Assembly: GCA_036397555.1 (NCBI GenBank)
Contig: DASWIS010000008.1
Location: 1-64,000 of the forward strand
Reading direction: 5' to 3'
DNA length: 64,000 nt
Source of the DNA: Candidatus Zixiibacteriota bacterium
GTDB lineage: Bacteria; Zixibacteria; MSB-5A5; WJJR01
This document shows, one piece after another, positions 19,763-28,880 of the stretch. A program made the position numbers and the translations under genes. How positions within the stretch are numbered: the stretch's first letter is position 1; each line of letters starts with the position of its first letter. The notes beneath the pieces are model-generated. The model had not been told where the DNA came from and made no database searches. It was given only the letters and a program-made list of their open reading frames with translations.

Positions 19763-19791
19763 TTGACAAACGACGGCTCGGATAGTACATA
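19763..19791 (+). promoter_or_regulatory. Candidate sigma-70-type promoter for the subtilisin gene
   Basis: TTGACA at 19763-19768, a 17-base spacer, then TACATA at 19786-19791. It would give a leader of about 140 bases before the protease gene. The -35 box is perfect and the -10 box is weak. Confidence 0.35.
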
Positions 19792-19938
19792 GCCAACAGG
19801 AGTTGCGCGGGCGCCCCTCATCTTGTGCCCGACCTCTTGAACATTACCCCACTTCCGCTCCGACTGCCGTTCGGACGAAGACGTTCTGATGCCTGGTGCG
19901 ATCACGGCCCTACGGGCCAATACATCGAGGAGTGACGG

Positions 19939-22338
19939 ATGATCTGTGAGAGACTGCAGGAGACATCTTCGTATAGGACAGCGCGGGCGTTTGGAGTTGT
20001 CGCAGTGCTCTTGGTGTCCGCCGTAGGTAGCGCGTCATGGGCCGCCGATCTGTACAGGCCGGATGTGCTGGTTGTCCAACTGCGACCCGCGAGCGCCAAA
20101 ATCGTCGGCCTGACTAAGAATGTCGCCGCCACCGGAATCGCGTCCCTGGACGAGTTAAACGTATCCAATGCGGCCATCAGTCTGCATCGTACCGTGCCTC
20201 CTGCTGTCCCGGCATCAGAGGGCGGTCACGATCATCACGGTCTTCATCGCTTCTACACGATCGAATTCATGCCGGGTTCCGATATGGAGGCAATCCGCGA
20301 GCAATACGCGGTCGATCCAAACATCGAAGTCGCCGAATTCGACTACATCATGCCGCTGACCGCTGTGCCCAACGACCCCGGATACGACGATCAGTGGACG
20401 CACAATCAGATCAACGACCATGACATCGATACCGAGGAGGCCTGGGACCTGGAAGTCGGCGATTCGACGATACTGGTCGGCATCATCGATTCGGGTGTCG
20501 AGTATCTGCACGCCGACCTCAATTGGTCGATCTGGGTCAACCCTGGTGAGGACCTCGACGGTGACGGCAAGGTCTGGGACACAGACGATATCGACGGAAT
20601 CGACAATGACGGCAACGGCTATATCGACGACCTGATCGGCTATGACTTTCTCCCGGTGACGGGCGCGTGTTGGGCTGGTGAGGACTGCAATGGTCCCGAC
20701 AACAATCCGGAAGACTTCGCCGGCCACGGCACGCACGTCGGCGGCATCGTCGGCGCAACGACCGACAACGGCATCGGCGTCGCCGGTGTGGCCGGCGGAT
20801 TCCGTGGGCAGCGCCGGCCCGGAGTCAAGCTCATGGCCCTGCGCGCCGGATATCTGGCCAACAGCGGCAATGGTTTCGTCAATATGACCGCCTGTGCCGC
20901 CGCCGCCAACTATGCGGTAGCCAAGGGAGTCTCCGTCATCAACTGCTCATGGGGGTCATCGGGAGCTCTCATCCGCACCGCAATGCTCAATGCCGTCACG
21001 AGTGGTGTCGTTGTCTGCAAATCGGCGGGCAACGATGGCGGAACACCGGACGAAGAGATACCCGACATCCTCGATACCACGTTCGGTGTCATGGCCATCG
21101 CGTCAGTCGATTGGTTCGACAAGAAATCGGGTTTCTCCAGTTTCGGAACGTGGGTCGACATCTCCGCACCCGGATCGGATATCTACAACACGTATTCTTC
21201 GCTGGGCTCTCCGACCTATGCGTCACTGAGCGGAACATCCATGTCCTCTCCCACCGTGGCGGGTGTCGCCGCCCTGATCAAATCGCACCACCCTTCGTAT
21301 GATCGCACCGACATCGAGCCGATTTTGTTCTCGACAGCCGAGAATATCGATGCCGAGAACCCGACCCTTATCGGCAAGCTGGGGGCAGGGCGGATCAATG
21401 CGCTGTTTGCGCTACAGACCTTGTCCACCGCGGATTTCGAAGCCGATATCGCGTTCGGGTCTGCCCCGTTGACTGTCAACTTTACCGACATTTCACCGAA
21501 TGCCCCCGATCCGCCGTACAGCTACGACTTCGGCGACGGCAACAATGCCGCCACGCAGGACGCCGAAAACACCTACGATGATCCCGGCATCTACAACGTC
21601 ACCTACACGGCCAGCGGCCCGTCGGGACCGCACACCCGCATCCGACCCGAGATGATCGTCGTCGTGCAGGACACAATCGAATACGGGGACATTGAAGTTG
21701 AGATCGGCCAAAAGGGTGGTATCCCGGTGCGGCTCCGCAACACCCACCCCATGAGCGAAGTGCTCATGCCGCTGGACCTGATCGGATCCCCGACCACACG
21801 GATCGATTCGATCCAGTTGAATTCGCTGACGGTCGGATGGAATAAGACAAACGTCTACAACAACTTCCTGTTCGGGCAGGGGGCGTTTCTCATTCGCGCG
21901 CTCGGGTCCGGGACACCCATCCCAGCCGGGGATCACATCGTGGCCTACATGTGGATGCGTGTCACCGCCGGCACTCCCGGGCAGGTCGAGACCGCCGACT
22001 CCGCTACTTTCAGCGGCAATGGACTGACCCTGGCCTCGTACTGGGCCACGTTCAAGCCCGAATTTATTCCCGGCTCCGTCACGATCCCCCTGCCTCCATG
22101 CGATTGCCCCTGTCTGGGAGACCCGATTTGCGACTCCGTTGTCAACGTCTTTGACGTGGTCAGTGCTGTGGATGTCGCCTTCCGCGCCGGAGCGCCGATA
22201 TTCGACCTGGCCTGTCCGAGAGAGCGAACGGATGTCGATTGCAACGGCGTGACCAACGTTTTTGACGTTATTAAGATCGTCGATGTGTCCTTCCGGGCGG
22301 TTGATCCGGCGGTGGCGTACTGCGATCCCTGCCTATAA
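19939..22338 (+). CDS. Secreted subtilisin-like (S8) serine protease with PKD domain and C-terminal dockerin
   Basis: Start at ATG 19939 with GAGGAG at 19927-19932, six bases upstream. The 799-residue product has a signal peptide ending near ASWA-AD (about residue 36) and a propeptide to about residue 145. The S8 catalytic triad is intact: Asp184 in GIIDSGVEYL, His263 in AGHGTHVGG and Ser434 in LSGTSMSSPTVAG, with the oxyanion Asn in AGND near 365. Asp/Gly-rich loops at 204-232 look calcium binding. A PKD-type domain (about 490-570, YDFGDG motif) follows, then a beta-rich region, and the last 85 residues are a dockerin-like pair (VVNVFDVVSAVDVAFRAG and VTNVFDVIKIVDVSFRA). Probably an exported endopeptidase held at the cell surface or in a complex, able to process or degrade extracellular protein. 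It shares its dockerin type with the preceding gene. Confidence 0.93.
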   Translation: MICERLQETSSYRTARAFGVVAVLLVSAVGSASWAADLYRPDVLVVQLRPASAKIVGLTKNVAATGIASLDELNVSNAAISLHRTVPPAVPASEGGHDHHGLHRFYTIEFMPGSDMEAIREQYAVDPNIEVAEFDYIMPLTAVPNDPGYDDQWTHNQINDHDIDTEEAWDLEVGDSTILVGIIDSGVEYLHADLNWSIWVNPGEDLDGDGKVWDTDDIDGIDNDGNGYIDDLIGYDFLPVTGACWAGEDCNGPDNNPEDFAGHGTHVGGIVGATTDNGIGVAGVAGGFRGQRRPGVKLMALRAGYLANSGNGFVNMTACAAAANYAVAKGVSVINCSWGSSGALIRTAMLNAVTSGVVVCKSAGNDGGTPDEEIPDILDTTFGVMAIASVDWFDKKSGFSSFGTWVDISAPGSDIYNTYSSLGSPTYASLSGTSMSSPTVAGVAALIKSHHPSYDRTDIEPILFSTAENIDAENPTLIGKLGAGRINALFALQTLSTADFEADIAFGSAPLTVNFTDISPNAPDPPYSYDFGDGNNAATQDAENTYDDPGIYNVTYTASGPSGPHTRIRPEMIVVVQDTIEYGDIEVEIGQKGGIPVRLRNTHPMSEVLMPLDLIGSPTTRIDSIQLNSLTVGWNKTNVYNNFLFGQGAFLIRALGSGTPIPAGDHIVAYMWMRVTAGTPGQVETADSATFSGNGLTLASYWATFKPEFIPGSVTIPLPPCDCPCLGDPICDSVVNVFDVVSAVDVAFRAGAPIFDLACPRERTDVDCNGVTNVFDVIKIVDVSFRAVDPAVAYCDPCL

Positions 22339-22464
22339 TCAGAGGAGTATTCCCAGAATTCTGACTCCGCCCTCCGGCCTGACGGGCGGGCGGACCCATT
22401 GTCGGGCAACCCATTGGGTCGCCGTAGGGGGCACGCGCGACGGTTCATCTGGCCAGAAATGCTG

Positions 22465-22494
22465 TTGACAAAGCGCCGGGCTGGGGTCTATTTG
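22465..22494 (+). promoter_or_regulatory. Candidate promoter for the sorting-tail protein gene
   Basis: TTGACA at 22465-22470 followed after 18 bases by TATTTG at 22489-22494. The leader to the start at 22610 is about 110 bases and contains a small hairpin repeat. A good -35 and a moderate -10. Confidence 0.35.
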
Positions 22495-22545
22495 CCTGTG
22501 GTGCAGTGGGGTAACGACCACTGCTGGTTGTAATCAATAGAGTGG

Positions 22546-22596
22546 CACCGGGGGGACCCCCGCTAATCAGCGTGAACAATCACTCAGCGTGAACCC
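22546..22596 (+). repeat. Short dispersed hairpin repeat, copy A
   Basis: CGGGGGGACCCCC, CGCTaatcAGCG and TCACtcagcGTGA form successive small hairpins in the leader of the next gene. The central AACAATCAC and GCGTGA blocks match copy B at 28783-28838, which has the same order of elements. This looks like a REP-type palindromic element family; only two copies are visible. Confidence 0.4.
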
Positions 22597-22609
22597 AAGG
22601 AGACGGGGA

Positions 22610-23560
22610 ATGATGCGACGGAAAGTAGTGTGGGGGATTCTCACGATTGCGGTAGCAGCCGCATGCGCGCCGGCCCACGCGGCCAATCACGTACTCGTTG
22701 AGTCAAAATCCATGTTGACACCGGGCGCGTCCGGAATCGAGATCGGTGTCTACATCTCCAATGACATCGATCTGTCGGGTATTACCGTTCCACTGGAGTT
22801 GCGGACGCAGGAGCCGGCGAAGGGTGGGGGAGGTGCTTTCATCGAGTCGGGCTTCGACTTCGACACGAGTACCGGCCATCGCTTTCCCGGCGGAGGGTTT
22901 GCGCAGCTGTCGACTCATGATGTGCCGCTTGCTGAGGCGGATACCTTTAATTGCAGCGGCCCAGTTTCAAGTACCTTTTCAAACATTGAACCTATCGGTT
23001 ACTCCAGTCCCGATGCGGTGAGCTATCTGTCCGTATTTGTAAACCCTCTTATGTTGGCAGGCACCGATGGCGTACCCGGCGGCGGCACACCTTCACTGCT
23101 CTTCGTCTTCACCGTCAACAGCGTCGAGGGGTGTTTCGAGATTGATACATGTTGCACAACGCCGGGGAACCACTTGGATTTCGCCGATAACGCTGGCGCG
23201 CCTGCCACACCGACGTTCGAAAAGGGCATCGTGTGTATCGGGGGGAATGCCGTGCATGAACTCGGGAATAATGCCCTCCCGAGGGCCTTCTCGCTGGGAC
23301 AGAATTACCCCAATCCCTTCAATGCGGGGACCGTCATCCCGTTCTCGACCGAGCAATACGGTCATGTCCGTTTGGATGTCTACAACATCCTCGGACGCCG
23401 CGTGACGACACTCGTCGACGAGGACATGGAAGCGAGCCAGTACTCCGTTGACTGGGACGGCACTGACAGCGACGGACGCCCGGTTTCCACCGGTGTCTAT
23501 TTCTACCGCATCGAGACCGACATCAACGTGGCGACTCGGAAGATGTTGCTCCTAAAGTAG
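22610..23560 (+). CDS. Secreted protein with type IX-type (FlgD-like) C-terminal sorting domain
   Basis: Start set at ATG 22610 because AAGGAG at 22597-22602 lies seven bases upstream; the in-frame GTG at 22589 precedes the ribosome site. The 316-residue product has a signal peptide (cleavage near AHA-AN, about residue 24), then a cohesin-like or adhesive beta-sandwich of about 190 residues with a stretch of Cys residues (CFEIDTCC), then a C-terminal domain starting FSLGQNYPNPFNAGTVI and containing VYNILGRRVTTLVDE, SVDWDGTDSDGRPVSTGVYF and a final KMLLLK. That tail is the Por secretion/T9SS type A sorting or FlgD-like Ig domain common in FCB bacteria. The central region, VLVESKSMLTPGASGIEIGVYISNDIDLSG, resembles the first strand of cohesin domains, which would make it a possible partner for the neighbouring dockerins; this is a weak inference. 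Confidence 0.83.
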   Translation: MMRRKVVWGILTIAVAAACAPAHAANHVLVESKSMLTPGASGIEIGVYISNDIDLSGITVPLELRTQEPAKGGGGAFIESGFDFDTSTGHRFPGGGFAQLSTHDVPLAEADTFNCSGPVSSTFSNIEPIGYSSPDAVSYLSVFVNPLMLAGTDGVPGGGTPSLLFVFTVNSVEGCFEIDTCCTTPGNHLDFADNAGAPATPTFEKGIVCIGGNAVHELGNNALPRAFSLGQNYPNPFNAGTVIPFSTEQYGHVRLDVYNILGRRVTTLVDEDMEASQYSVDWDGTDSDGRPVSTGVYFYRIETDINVATRKMLLLK

Positions 23561-23583
23561 CGAGCTCAGATTCGAATGTTCGT

Positions 23584-23616
23584 GAGCCCGCCGTGACTGC
23601 GGCGGGCTCTTTTTTG
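23584..23616 (+). terminator. Rho-independent terminator after the sorting-tail protein gene
   Basis: GAGCCCGCC and GGCGGGCTC form a perfect nine-pair stem with an eight-base loop, followed directly by TTTTTT. Confidence 0.92.
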
Positions 23617-23684
23617 CTCGAACCGGCGGATTTCAGATCGACGTCCCGTATTGCTTTGTTGCACAATATGTTATGACATACACC

Positions 23685-23713
23685 TTGACTTGTGCTTCCC
23701 CATAGGATAGTCT
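23685..23713 (+). promoter_or_regulatory. Candidate promoter for the GH35-like gene
   Basis: TTGACT at 23685-23690, a 17-base spacer and TAGTCT at 23708-23713, in the short gap between the upstream terminator and the glycosidase gene. The -10 box is poor. Confidence 0.35.
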
Positions 23714-23745
23714 GATTGCTTCCCTGATTTGTGGAATCCACTTCA

Positions 23746-25989
23746 ATGGACGATCGATCTCGCGACCCCTTCTCCATAACTATCGGTGGCACAAGGGATT
23801 CGAGGGCGCACCTGCGCGTCGTCGATCACAAATTCTATATCGGGAAGGAAGAGTATACTCCCTACATCGCCGAGATGCACTACTTCCAGGTGGCCAAACG
23901 TCACTGGTCGGTGTGTTTCGAGCGAATTCGTAAGGCCAACTTCCGAATCATCTCCACCGCGGTGCCTTGGAATCTGCATGAGGCCCGGCAGGGGGAGTTT
24001 GATTTTGCCGGCACAAGTGACCCGGCAACCGATCTGGTTGTCTTTCTTGAGCTTTGCCGAGAGTTTGGGTTCAAAATCGTGCTGCGCCCCGGACCCTGGA
24101 TCGGCCAGGAATGGGACCGTGGCGGTATTCCCGAATTCGCAGCCCGTACCCCCGAGATGGTCGCAACCGATGTAAAAGGCGAGCCGATCATCGCCGACCC
24201 CGGCGCCGGCGCTCGTACGGTTCAGTTGCCTTCCTACCTTGGGGGACGTTTCCAGATCCAGCTTAAGAACTACTTTTCCGTCCTGACCGAAGTGGTTCGC
24301 AACTATATCTATCCGCGCGGCCCGGTCTTCATGATCGAATTGGACCACGAGACTTCATTCGGGCGCCACTTCGATCCGTTGTCGGCGGATTTCAACCCCA
24401 AAGGGTCGCTGGCGGCCTTCGGAGAGTACCTCGCAGAGAGGTATCAGGAACTCGATCACCTCAACCGCGCCTGGAAAACAAAGTTTAAGGATTTTACCGA
24501 AGCCACGCCGATCGACAGCGTTTCTCTGAAGACGTCGCAGGATTTCCTGCGTGTGATGGATTGGATCGGGTTTCGCGAGTGGATCATCAACCGGTATGCC
24601 GCAAGTCTCGCCGAGATGTTGTCGCAGACTGAGGTGCTGGTCTTGTTTGCGCGCAGTCTCGCATTCCATGGCCCGTACCACTTCCCCAACACGGCGTCGT
24701 CGACGCCCGAGGACCGTACGGTCTTCACGGTCAATCTCGATTGGGACACGCCCTTTGCCGACACGATCCGCCGCGCGCGCGCGGTCTCCGGCTGGCAGGC
24801 CACCGGCATTTGCACCGGCCTGGCGGTCGGAAGCTGCCATCCCGACGCGAAGGCGGGACACGCATACCGCCCGATTACGCCCGCCGACACACGACGGATG
24901 ATCGTCGCGGCACTGGCGGCAGGGATCAACGGAATCAACTTCCACATGTTTGTCGGGCGTCCGCGCTGGTATGACTCGGCGCTGGAATCCGATGGCGCTG
25001 TGGGTGCGTCCTTCGATGTCGTCGATCGCGCACTGACACGTCTGATTGCGTCGCGTCACGAGATCATGCGCGATTTCGCGGATGTTGCCTTAGTTCAATA
25101 CAGGCCATATCAGCGCATCGCCACGCTCGGCGAGCAGGGAGAATACAGCTACCTGGCCGATCTGTCGGGACCGTCGTTCAATGCCGTTGCCGCCGATTTG
25201 ATGGCGCTCTCCTATGATTATCGCCTGTTTAACTTGGAGTCGACCTCCCGGCTCGACAAGTACGGCACCATCATCGTGCCCTGCGGCGAGATGATGGACG
25301 CCGCCGATCAGGAACGGCTGCTGGAGCTGTACAAAGGCGGGGCGCATCTGATCTTGTACGGTTTGCTGCCCAAGACCGACACGCGCTTTGAGCCGTGTGA
25401 GATTCTGGCTAAAGGCATCGGGTTCCGGACCGTGGCCGAAGGCCAGATCGCCACTGTCGATGCGAAACGGCACGGTTTTCAGTCGTTGGTCTATGGGTCG
25501 ATCCGCCGCGCGCCCGCGCGCGCGGTCAAGCTGGCCAAGGTCGGCACAAAGCTGGTCGGGGCCTCCAATCGTGTGGGCAAAGGTTCGGTCACCGTCCTGA
25601 CCTTCTCGCCGGGATCGCTCCTGTACCCCGAGAAGCTGGTTTTTTTCCGGGAAGTGCTGCATTCCGGCAAGCTCCAGACGCCGGTTTTTTCCTCAGATCC
25701 GCGGACCCATGTCGTGCTCCAGGGACATGCGAAGGCCGGGCTGTTGATGGTCTATCACACCGCCGAAACTGTCGGTGTACCGGACGGCATTTCCGATTCG
25801 CCGAACGCGCGGGGTGTCATCGTTGGGGCCGATGTCAGCGTCGTCGGCCTGTCGGCTCCCCGGATCGGGCTGACCAATGTCTTCACCGATGAGACGATCA
25901 AGATGACACCGAAAGAGTTGAAATCCGGCATCGAAATCCGCATCGGACGTGGCGATTCCCGATTGTTCCTCATCGACAAGCAGCGATAG
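23746..25989 (+). CDS. Beta-galactosidase-like glycoside hydrolase (GH35 family type)
   Basis: The N-terminal 300 residues follow the GH35 TIM-barrel: EMHYFQVAKRHW, STAVPWNLHEARQGEFDF, KIVLRPGPWIGQEWDRGG and, as the acid/base region, VFMIELDHETSFG, where the usual NE pair reads HE. INGINFHMFVGRPRW corresponds to the segment of classical members around YMFHGGTNFG. The usual nucleophile motif (T-E-x-W) before that segment is not evident; the matching stretch reads GWQATGICTGLAVGSCHP, so activity is uncertain. No signal peptide is seen, so it is probably cytoplasmic. Start: ATG 23746 was preferred over the in-frame GTG at 23731; neither has a strong ribosome site. The C-terminal 350 residues are a flavodoxin-like/glutamine-amidotransferase-like region (YGTIIVPCGEMMDAADQERL) and a beta domain as in larger GH35 and GH42 enzymes. 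A single-gene unit after a terminator. Confidence 0.75.
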   Translation: MDDRSRDPFSITIGGTRDSRAHLRVVDHKFYIGKEEYTPYIAEMHYFQVAKRHWSVCFERIRKANFRIISTAVPWNLHEARQGEFDFAGTSDPATDLVVFLELCREFGFKIVLRPGPWIGQEWDRGGIPEFAARTPEMVATDVKGEPIIADPGAGARTVQLPSYLGGRFQIQLKNYFSVLTEVVRNYIYPRGPVFMIELDHETSFGRHFDPLSADFNPKGSLAAFGEYLAERYQELDHLNRAWKTKFKDFTEATPIDSVSLKTSQDFLRVMDWIGFREWIINRYAASLAEMLSQTEVLVLFARSLAFHGPYHFPNTASSTPEDRTVFTVNLDWDTPFADTIRRARAVSGWQATGICTGLAVGSCHPDAKAGHAYRPITPADTRRMIVAALAAGINGINFHMFVGRPRWYDSALESDGAVGASFDVVDRALTRLIASRHEIMRDFADVALVQYRPYQRIATLGEQGEYSYLADLSGPSFNAVAADLMALSYDYRLFNLESTSRLDKYGTIIVPCGEMMDAADQERLLELYKGGAHLILYGLLPKTDTRFEPCEILAKGIGFRTVAEGQIATVDAKRHGFQSLVYGSIRRAPARAVKLAKVGTKLVGASNRVGKGSVTVLTFSPGSLLYPEKLVFFREVLHSGKLQTPVFSSDPRTHVVLQGHAKAGLLMVYHTAETVGVPDGISDSPNARGVIVGADVSVVGLSAPRIGLTNVFTDETIKMTPKELKSGIEIRIGRGDSRLFLIDKQR

Positions 25990-26292
25990 ACGCCCCGACG
26001 ACGCACCGGCCTCTTCCCCGCCCCAATGCACAACAAATCCTGCGGTTTGGCGCATAGGGTCAACAACAGACTTTGGCTTCGCCGCGTATAAGCGGTGGAT
26101 CGGTTTAGAGATCGATTACCGTTGCTGGTTGTCCGCTACCCGTGTCTCCCATGCAAAGTTTCCATCTTCAATGCCTCGACTCTGCCGGCACGGATGGAAC
26201 CTTTCGGGCTCTGACGCGTCGAAACAGTCGGCCCCCGGCCTGATTGAAGTCGAGAATCGGACCGGTTGCGCCAGAAGGGAGCGGATGTTATA

Positions 26293-27798
26293 ATGAGAGT
26301 TTCGGAGCTTTATCAAGAGTCGATGACCCGGGGCAGCAGACGTTCATTAATGGGTAGGAGTCTCTTGGCCGTGGCCGCGGTTGCCATCGTGTGCGCCGGG
26401 GCGCTCGTGCCGGTCAGCGCACTCGCTCAGGCCCCGGCCGGCGGATGGGTCAACTCTCAGGGGCACAGCCCGTTCGTTTCTGTCGTGGCGAAAGTGAAGG
26501 ATGCGGTCGTCAACATCTCCGCCGAAAAGCTGGTCGAGCGCAATCGCAATCTCCAGCCCTTCTGGGGCGACTGGTTTGGCCCGCAGGACACGCCACGGCG
26601 CCAGAAATCGCTGGGGTCGGGGTTTGTCTTTCGACCCGACGGCTATATCGTGACCAACAACCACGTCATCAACGGCGCCGATGAAATCACCGTGCGTCTC
26701 TCCGACAAAATGGAGCTGCCCGCCACGGTCGTGGGGACCGACGAAGCAACCGATCTGGCGCTGCTGAAGATCAATGCCGAGCATTCGCTTCCCTATATCC
26801 CCCTGGGGAGCTCCGATTCGATTCTGGTCGGCGATTGGGTCGTCGCCATCGGCAATCCGTTCCCGGCACAGGGACTCGATCGCACGGTGACAGTCGGTGT
26901 AGTCTCAGCCCTCGGGCGCAACAGCTTGTTCTTCGGCGATGAAACGCCTGTGTATCAGGACTATATCCAGACCGACGCCTCGATCAACCCCGGCAATTCC
27001 GGGGGACCGCTGGTCAACCTGAAAGGCGAGGTGATCGGAATCAATTCGGCGATTGCCAGCCCAACCGGCTCCAATGTCGGCATCGGGTTTGCCATTCCGG
27101 TCAATTTCGTCAAATCCATCATTCCCGACTTGTTGGCGTCCGGGACCGTTTCACGCGGATGGTTGGGCATCCAGCCGCGCAGTCTCTCGTGGGACGATGT
27201 CGAGGCCGAGGGCCTCAGCTCAGCCGACGGGGTGATTGTCGATCGTGTGATTGCCGGTACGCCCGCGGAGCAGGCGGGATTGCGCGTTGGCGACGTCATC
27301 CTCTCCGTGGACGGCGCGAAGGTCAACGACGCTCAGCATTTCATGCAGAAAATCTGGCAGGCGCGCGCCGGTGCGACCATTTCGCTGGGTCTGCTGCGTC
27401 GCGGACACGAGCGCACAGTCGACGTGACACTCGGCGACCGCAATATCCAGTTTGCCGCGTCACAGCAAAATCCCGACGGGGGCAGCTCAGCGCTCGAACC
27501 GATGTGGCTGGGAATGAATGTCAGCACCGCGACGGCCGAGTTGGCCGATCAGTACGGCAGCGAGTATCACCCCGGAGTGATCGTCACCGGCATCGATCCG
27601 GACGGCCCCGCCTACGAGAAGGGGATCCGCGTCGGGATGATCATCGCCGAGATCGATCAGGCGGCCATACGCGACCACGATGAATTTCAGGATGCCATCG
27701 CCCGGCTCGAAGGCGAAACACGGGCGGTGTCGCTTTTGGTCTTTCAGCAGAACGGGCAGACCGGGTACATCACGGTCCGTCCCGAATGGCGGGAGTAA
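26293..27798 (+). CDS. degP: Periplasmic HtrA/DegP-type serine protease with two PDZ domains
   Basis: Start at ATG 26293, with AAGGGAG at 26275-26281; an in-frame TTG at 26266 lies before that site. The 501-residue product has a signal peptide (hydrophobic 21-40, cleavage near ALA-QA about 46), a trypsin-like S1C domain with His124 ([10 protein letters not shown]), Asp154 ([10 protein letters not shown]) and Ser236 ([10 protein letters not shown]), a PDZ domain at about 285-370 ([19 protein letters not shown]) and a second at about 405-490. It should degrade or refold misfolded envelope proteins, which fits a genome producing very large exported repeat proteins. The sigma-factor gene follows in the same reading frame only 24 bases after the stop, so the two are likely co-transcribed. 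Confidence 0.95.
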   Translation: MRVSELYQESMTRGSRRSLMGRSLLAVAAVAIVCAGALVPVSALAQAPAGGWVNSQGHSPFVSVVAKVKDAVVNISAEKLVERNRNLQPFWGDWFGPQDTPRRQKSLGSGFVFRPDGYIVTNNHVINGADEITVRLSDKMELPATVVGTDEATDLALLKINAEHSLPYIPLGSSDSILVGDWVVAIGNPFPAQGLDRTVTVGVVSALGRNSLFFGDETPVYQDYIQTDASINPGNSGGPLVNLKGEVIGINSAIASPTGSNVGIGFAIPVNFVKSIIPDLLASGTVSRGWLGIQPRSLSWDDVEAEGLSSADGVIVDRVIAGTPAEQAGLRVGDVILSVDGAKVNDAQHFMQKIWQARAGATISLGLLRRGHERTVDVTLGDRNIQFAASQQNPDGGSSALEPMWLGMNVSTATAELADQYGSEYHPGVIVTGIDPDGPAYEKGIRVGMIIAEIDQAAIRDHDEFQDAIARLEGETRAVSLLVFQQNGQTGYITVRPEWRE

Positions 27799-27808
27799 CA
27801 CACTTCAG

Positions 27809-27825
27809 AAGGAGGATCGGGTACG
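27809..27825 (+). promoter_or_regulatory. Strong Shine-Dalgarno site placing the sigma-factor start at an ACG codon
   Basis: AAGGAGG at 27809-27815 is followed after seven bases by ACG at 27823-27825 in the sigma-factor frame. Between the upstream stop (27796-27798) and the conserved region 1.2 there is no in-frame ATG, GTG or TTG. The next in-frame TTG, at 27907, lies inside conserved region 1.2. Confidence 0.6.
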
Positions 27826-28680
27826 AGCGTACGCACATCTCGCAAGTACCGGGATGAAGACCGGTCGTTAGATCTGTACCTCAAGGAGATCGGCGAAACA
27901 CCCCTCTTGACGCCGGCCCAGGAAGTCTCGCTGGCCAAGCGCATCAAGCAGGGGGATCAGCGCGCGCTGGAACGGCTCACCAAAGCCAACCTGCGGTTCG
28001 TGGTCTCGGTTGCCAAACAATATCAGAACCAGGGCCTGTCCCTGGCCGACTTGATTAATGAGGGCAACATCGGACTGATCAAAGCCGCAAAGCGCTTCGA
28101 TGAAACGCGCGGATTCAAGTTTATCTCCTATGCGGTGTGGTGGATTCGCCAGGCGATCCTGCAGGCATTGGCCGAGCAGTCGCGCATCGTGCGCCTGCCC
28201 TTGAATCGTGTCGGCACGCTGCACAAGATCGGAAAGATCGCCTCGTCGCTCGAACAGGAGTTCGGCCGCGAGCCGTCCTCCGATGAGATCGCCAAGGAGC
28301 TGGAACTGTCGGCTTCCGAGGTATCCGACACGCTGAAGATTTCCAACTCGCACCTGTCGCTGGATGCGCCGTTCTCCACGTCGGACGACAACAGTCTGAT
28401 CGACGTGCTCGAGGACGAAATGCAGCCCTCGCCGGATGAATCGCTGTTGCGCGATTCGCTGCGATTGGAGATCGAAAAGGCGCTGGACACGCTCACGCCG
28501 CGTGAGGCGGAGGTGATCAATCTCTACTTCGGTCTGTCACACGAAAAGGCGCTGACCCTCGAGGAAATCGGGGTGCGCTTCAATCTCACCCGCGAGCGGG
28601 TGCGGCAGATCAAGGAGAAGGCGATTCGCCGTCTACGCCATGCCTCGCGCTGCAAGTCGCTGCGCGCGTATTTGGACTGA
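27823..28680 (+). CDS. Primary-type RNA polymerase sigma factor (sigma-70, no region 1.1)
   Basis: Region 1.2 begins [20 protein letters not shown] at about 27868, well upstream of the first standard start codon (TTG 27907). With the ACG at 27823 as start, the product is 285 residues, matching the about 286-residue primary sigma factor of Bacteroidetes; its N-terminal leader also has the expected length. Region 2 has [33 protein letters not shown] and [15 protein letters not shown] (-10 recognition and melting); region 3 has VRLPLNRVG; region 4 has [20 protein letters not shown] (-35 helix-turn-helix) and ends [20 protein letters not shown]. It lies 24 bases after degP and ends in a strong terminator. 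By similarity this looks like the housekeeping sigma rather than a stress sigma. The missing ATG is either true non-standard initiation or a T-to-C change or read error. Confidence 0.93.
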   Translation, partial: TSVRTSRKYRDEDRSLDLYLKEIGETPLLTPAQEVSLAKRIKQGDQRALERLTKANLRFVVSVAKQYQNQGLSLADLINEGNIGLIKAAKRFDETRGFKFISYAVWWIRQAILQALAEQSRIVRLPLNRVGTLHKIGKIASSLEQEFGREPSSDEIAKELELSASEVSDTLKISNSHLSLDAPFSTSDDNSLIDVLEDEMQPSPDESLLRDSLRLEIEKALDTLTPREAEVINLYFGLSHEKALTLEEIGVRFNLTRERVRQIKEKAIRRLRHASRCKSLRAYLD

Positions 28681-28720
28681 AGACCGGTCACAAAAAAACT
28701 TCATACGTATCCGAGAAGAA

Positions 28721-28757
28721 GCCCCGTCCCGCTCTTGCGGGGCGGGGCTTTTGTTTT
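28721..28757 (+). terminator. Rho-independent terminator after the sigma-factor gene
   Basis: GCCCCGTCCCGC, a four-base loop, and GCGGGGCGGGGC (one G-U pair) followed by TTTTGTTTT. Confidence 0.92.
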
Positions 28758-28782
28758 CAGTTGATCCAGGTCGAGACAGTTT

Positions 28783-28838
28783 GTGGCCGGGGTCTCTGAC
28801 CCCGGTTCGCAAAGCGAACAATCACGCTTCGCGTGACC
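28783..28838 (+). repeat. Short dispersed hairpin repeat, copy B
   Basis: CCGGGGTCTCTGACCCCGG, then TTCGCaaaGCGAA, then TCACGCttcGCGTGA: three small hairpins in a row separated by CAA. Copy A at 22546-22596 has the same order. The following GGCCACCCGCC also recurs at about 30265-30275 near another inverted repeat. Confidence 0.4.
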
Positions 28839-28880
28839 GCAATCAGAGATCGCGGCCACCCGCCGTCGGGATCGAGCAAT

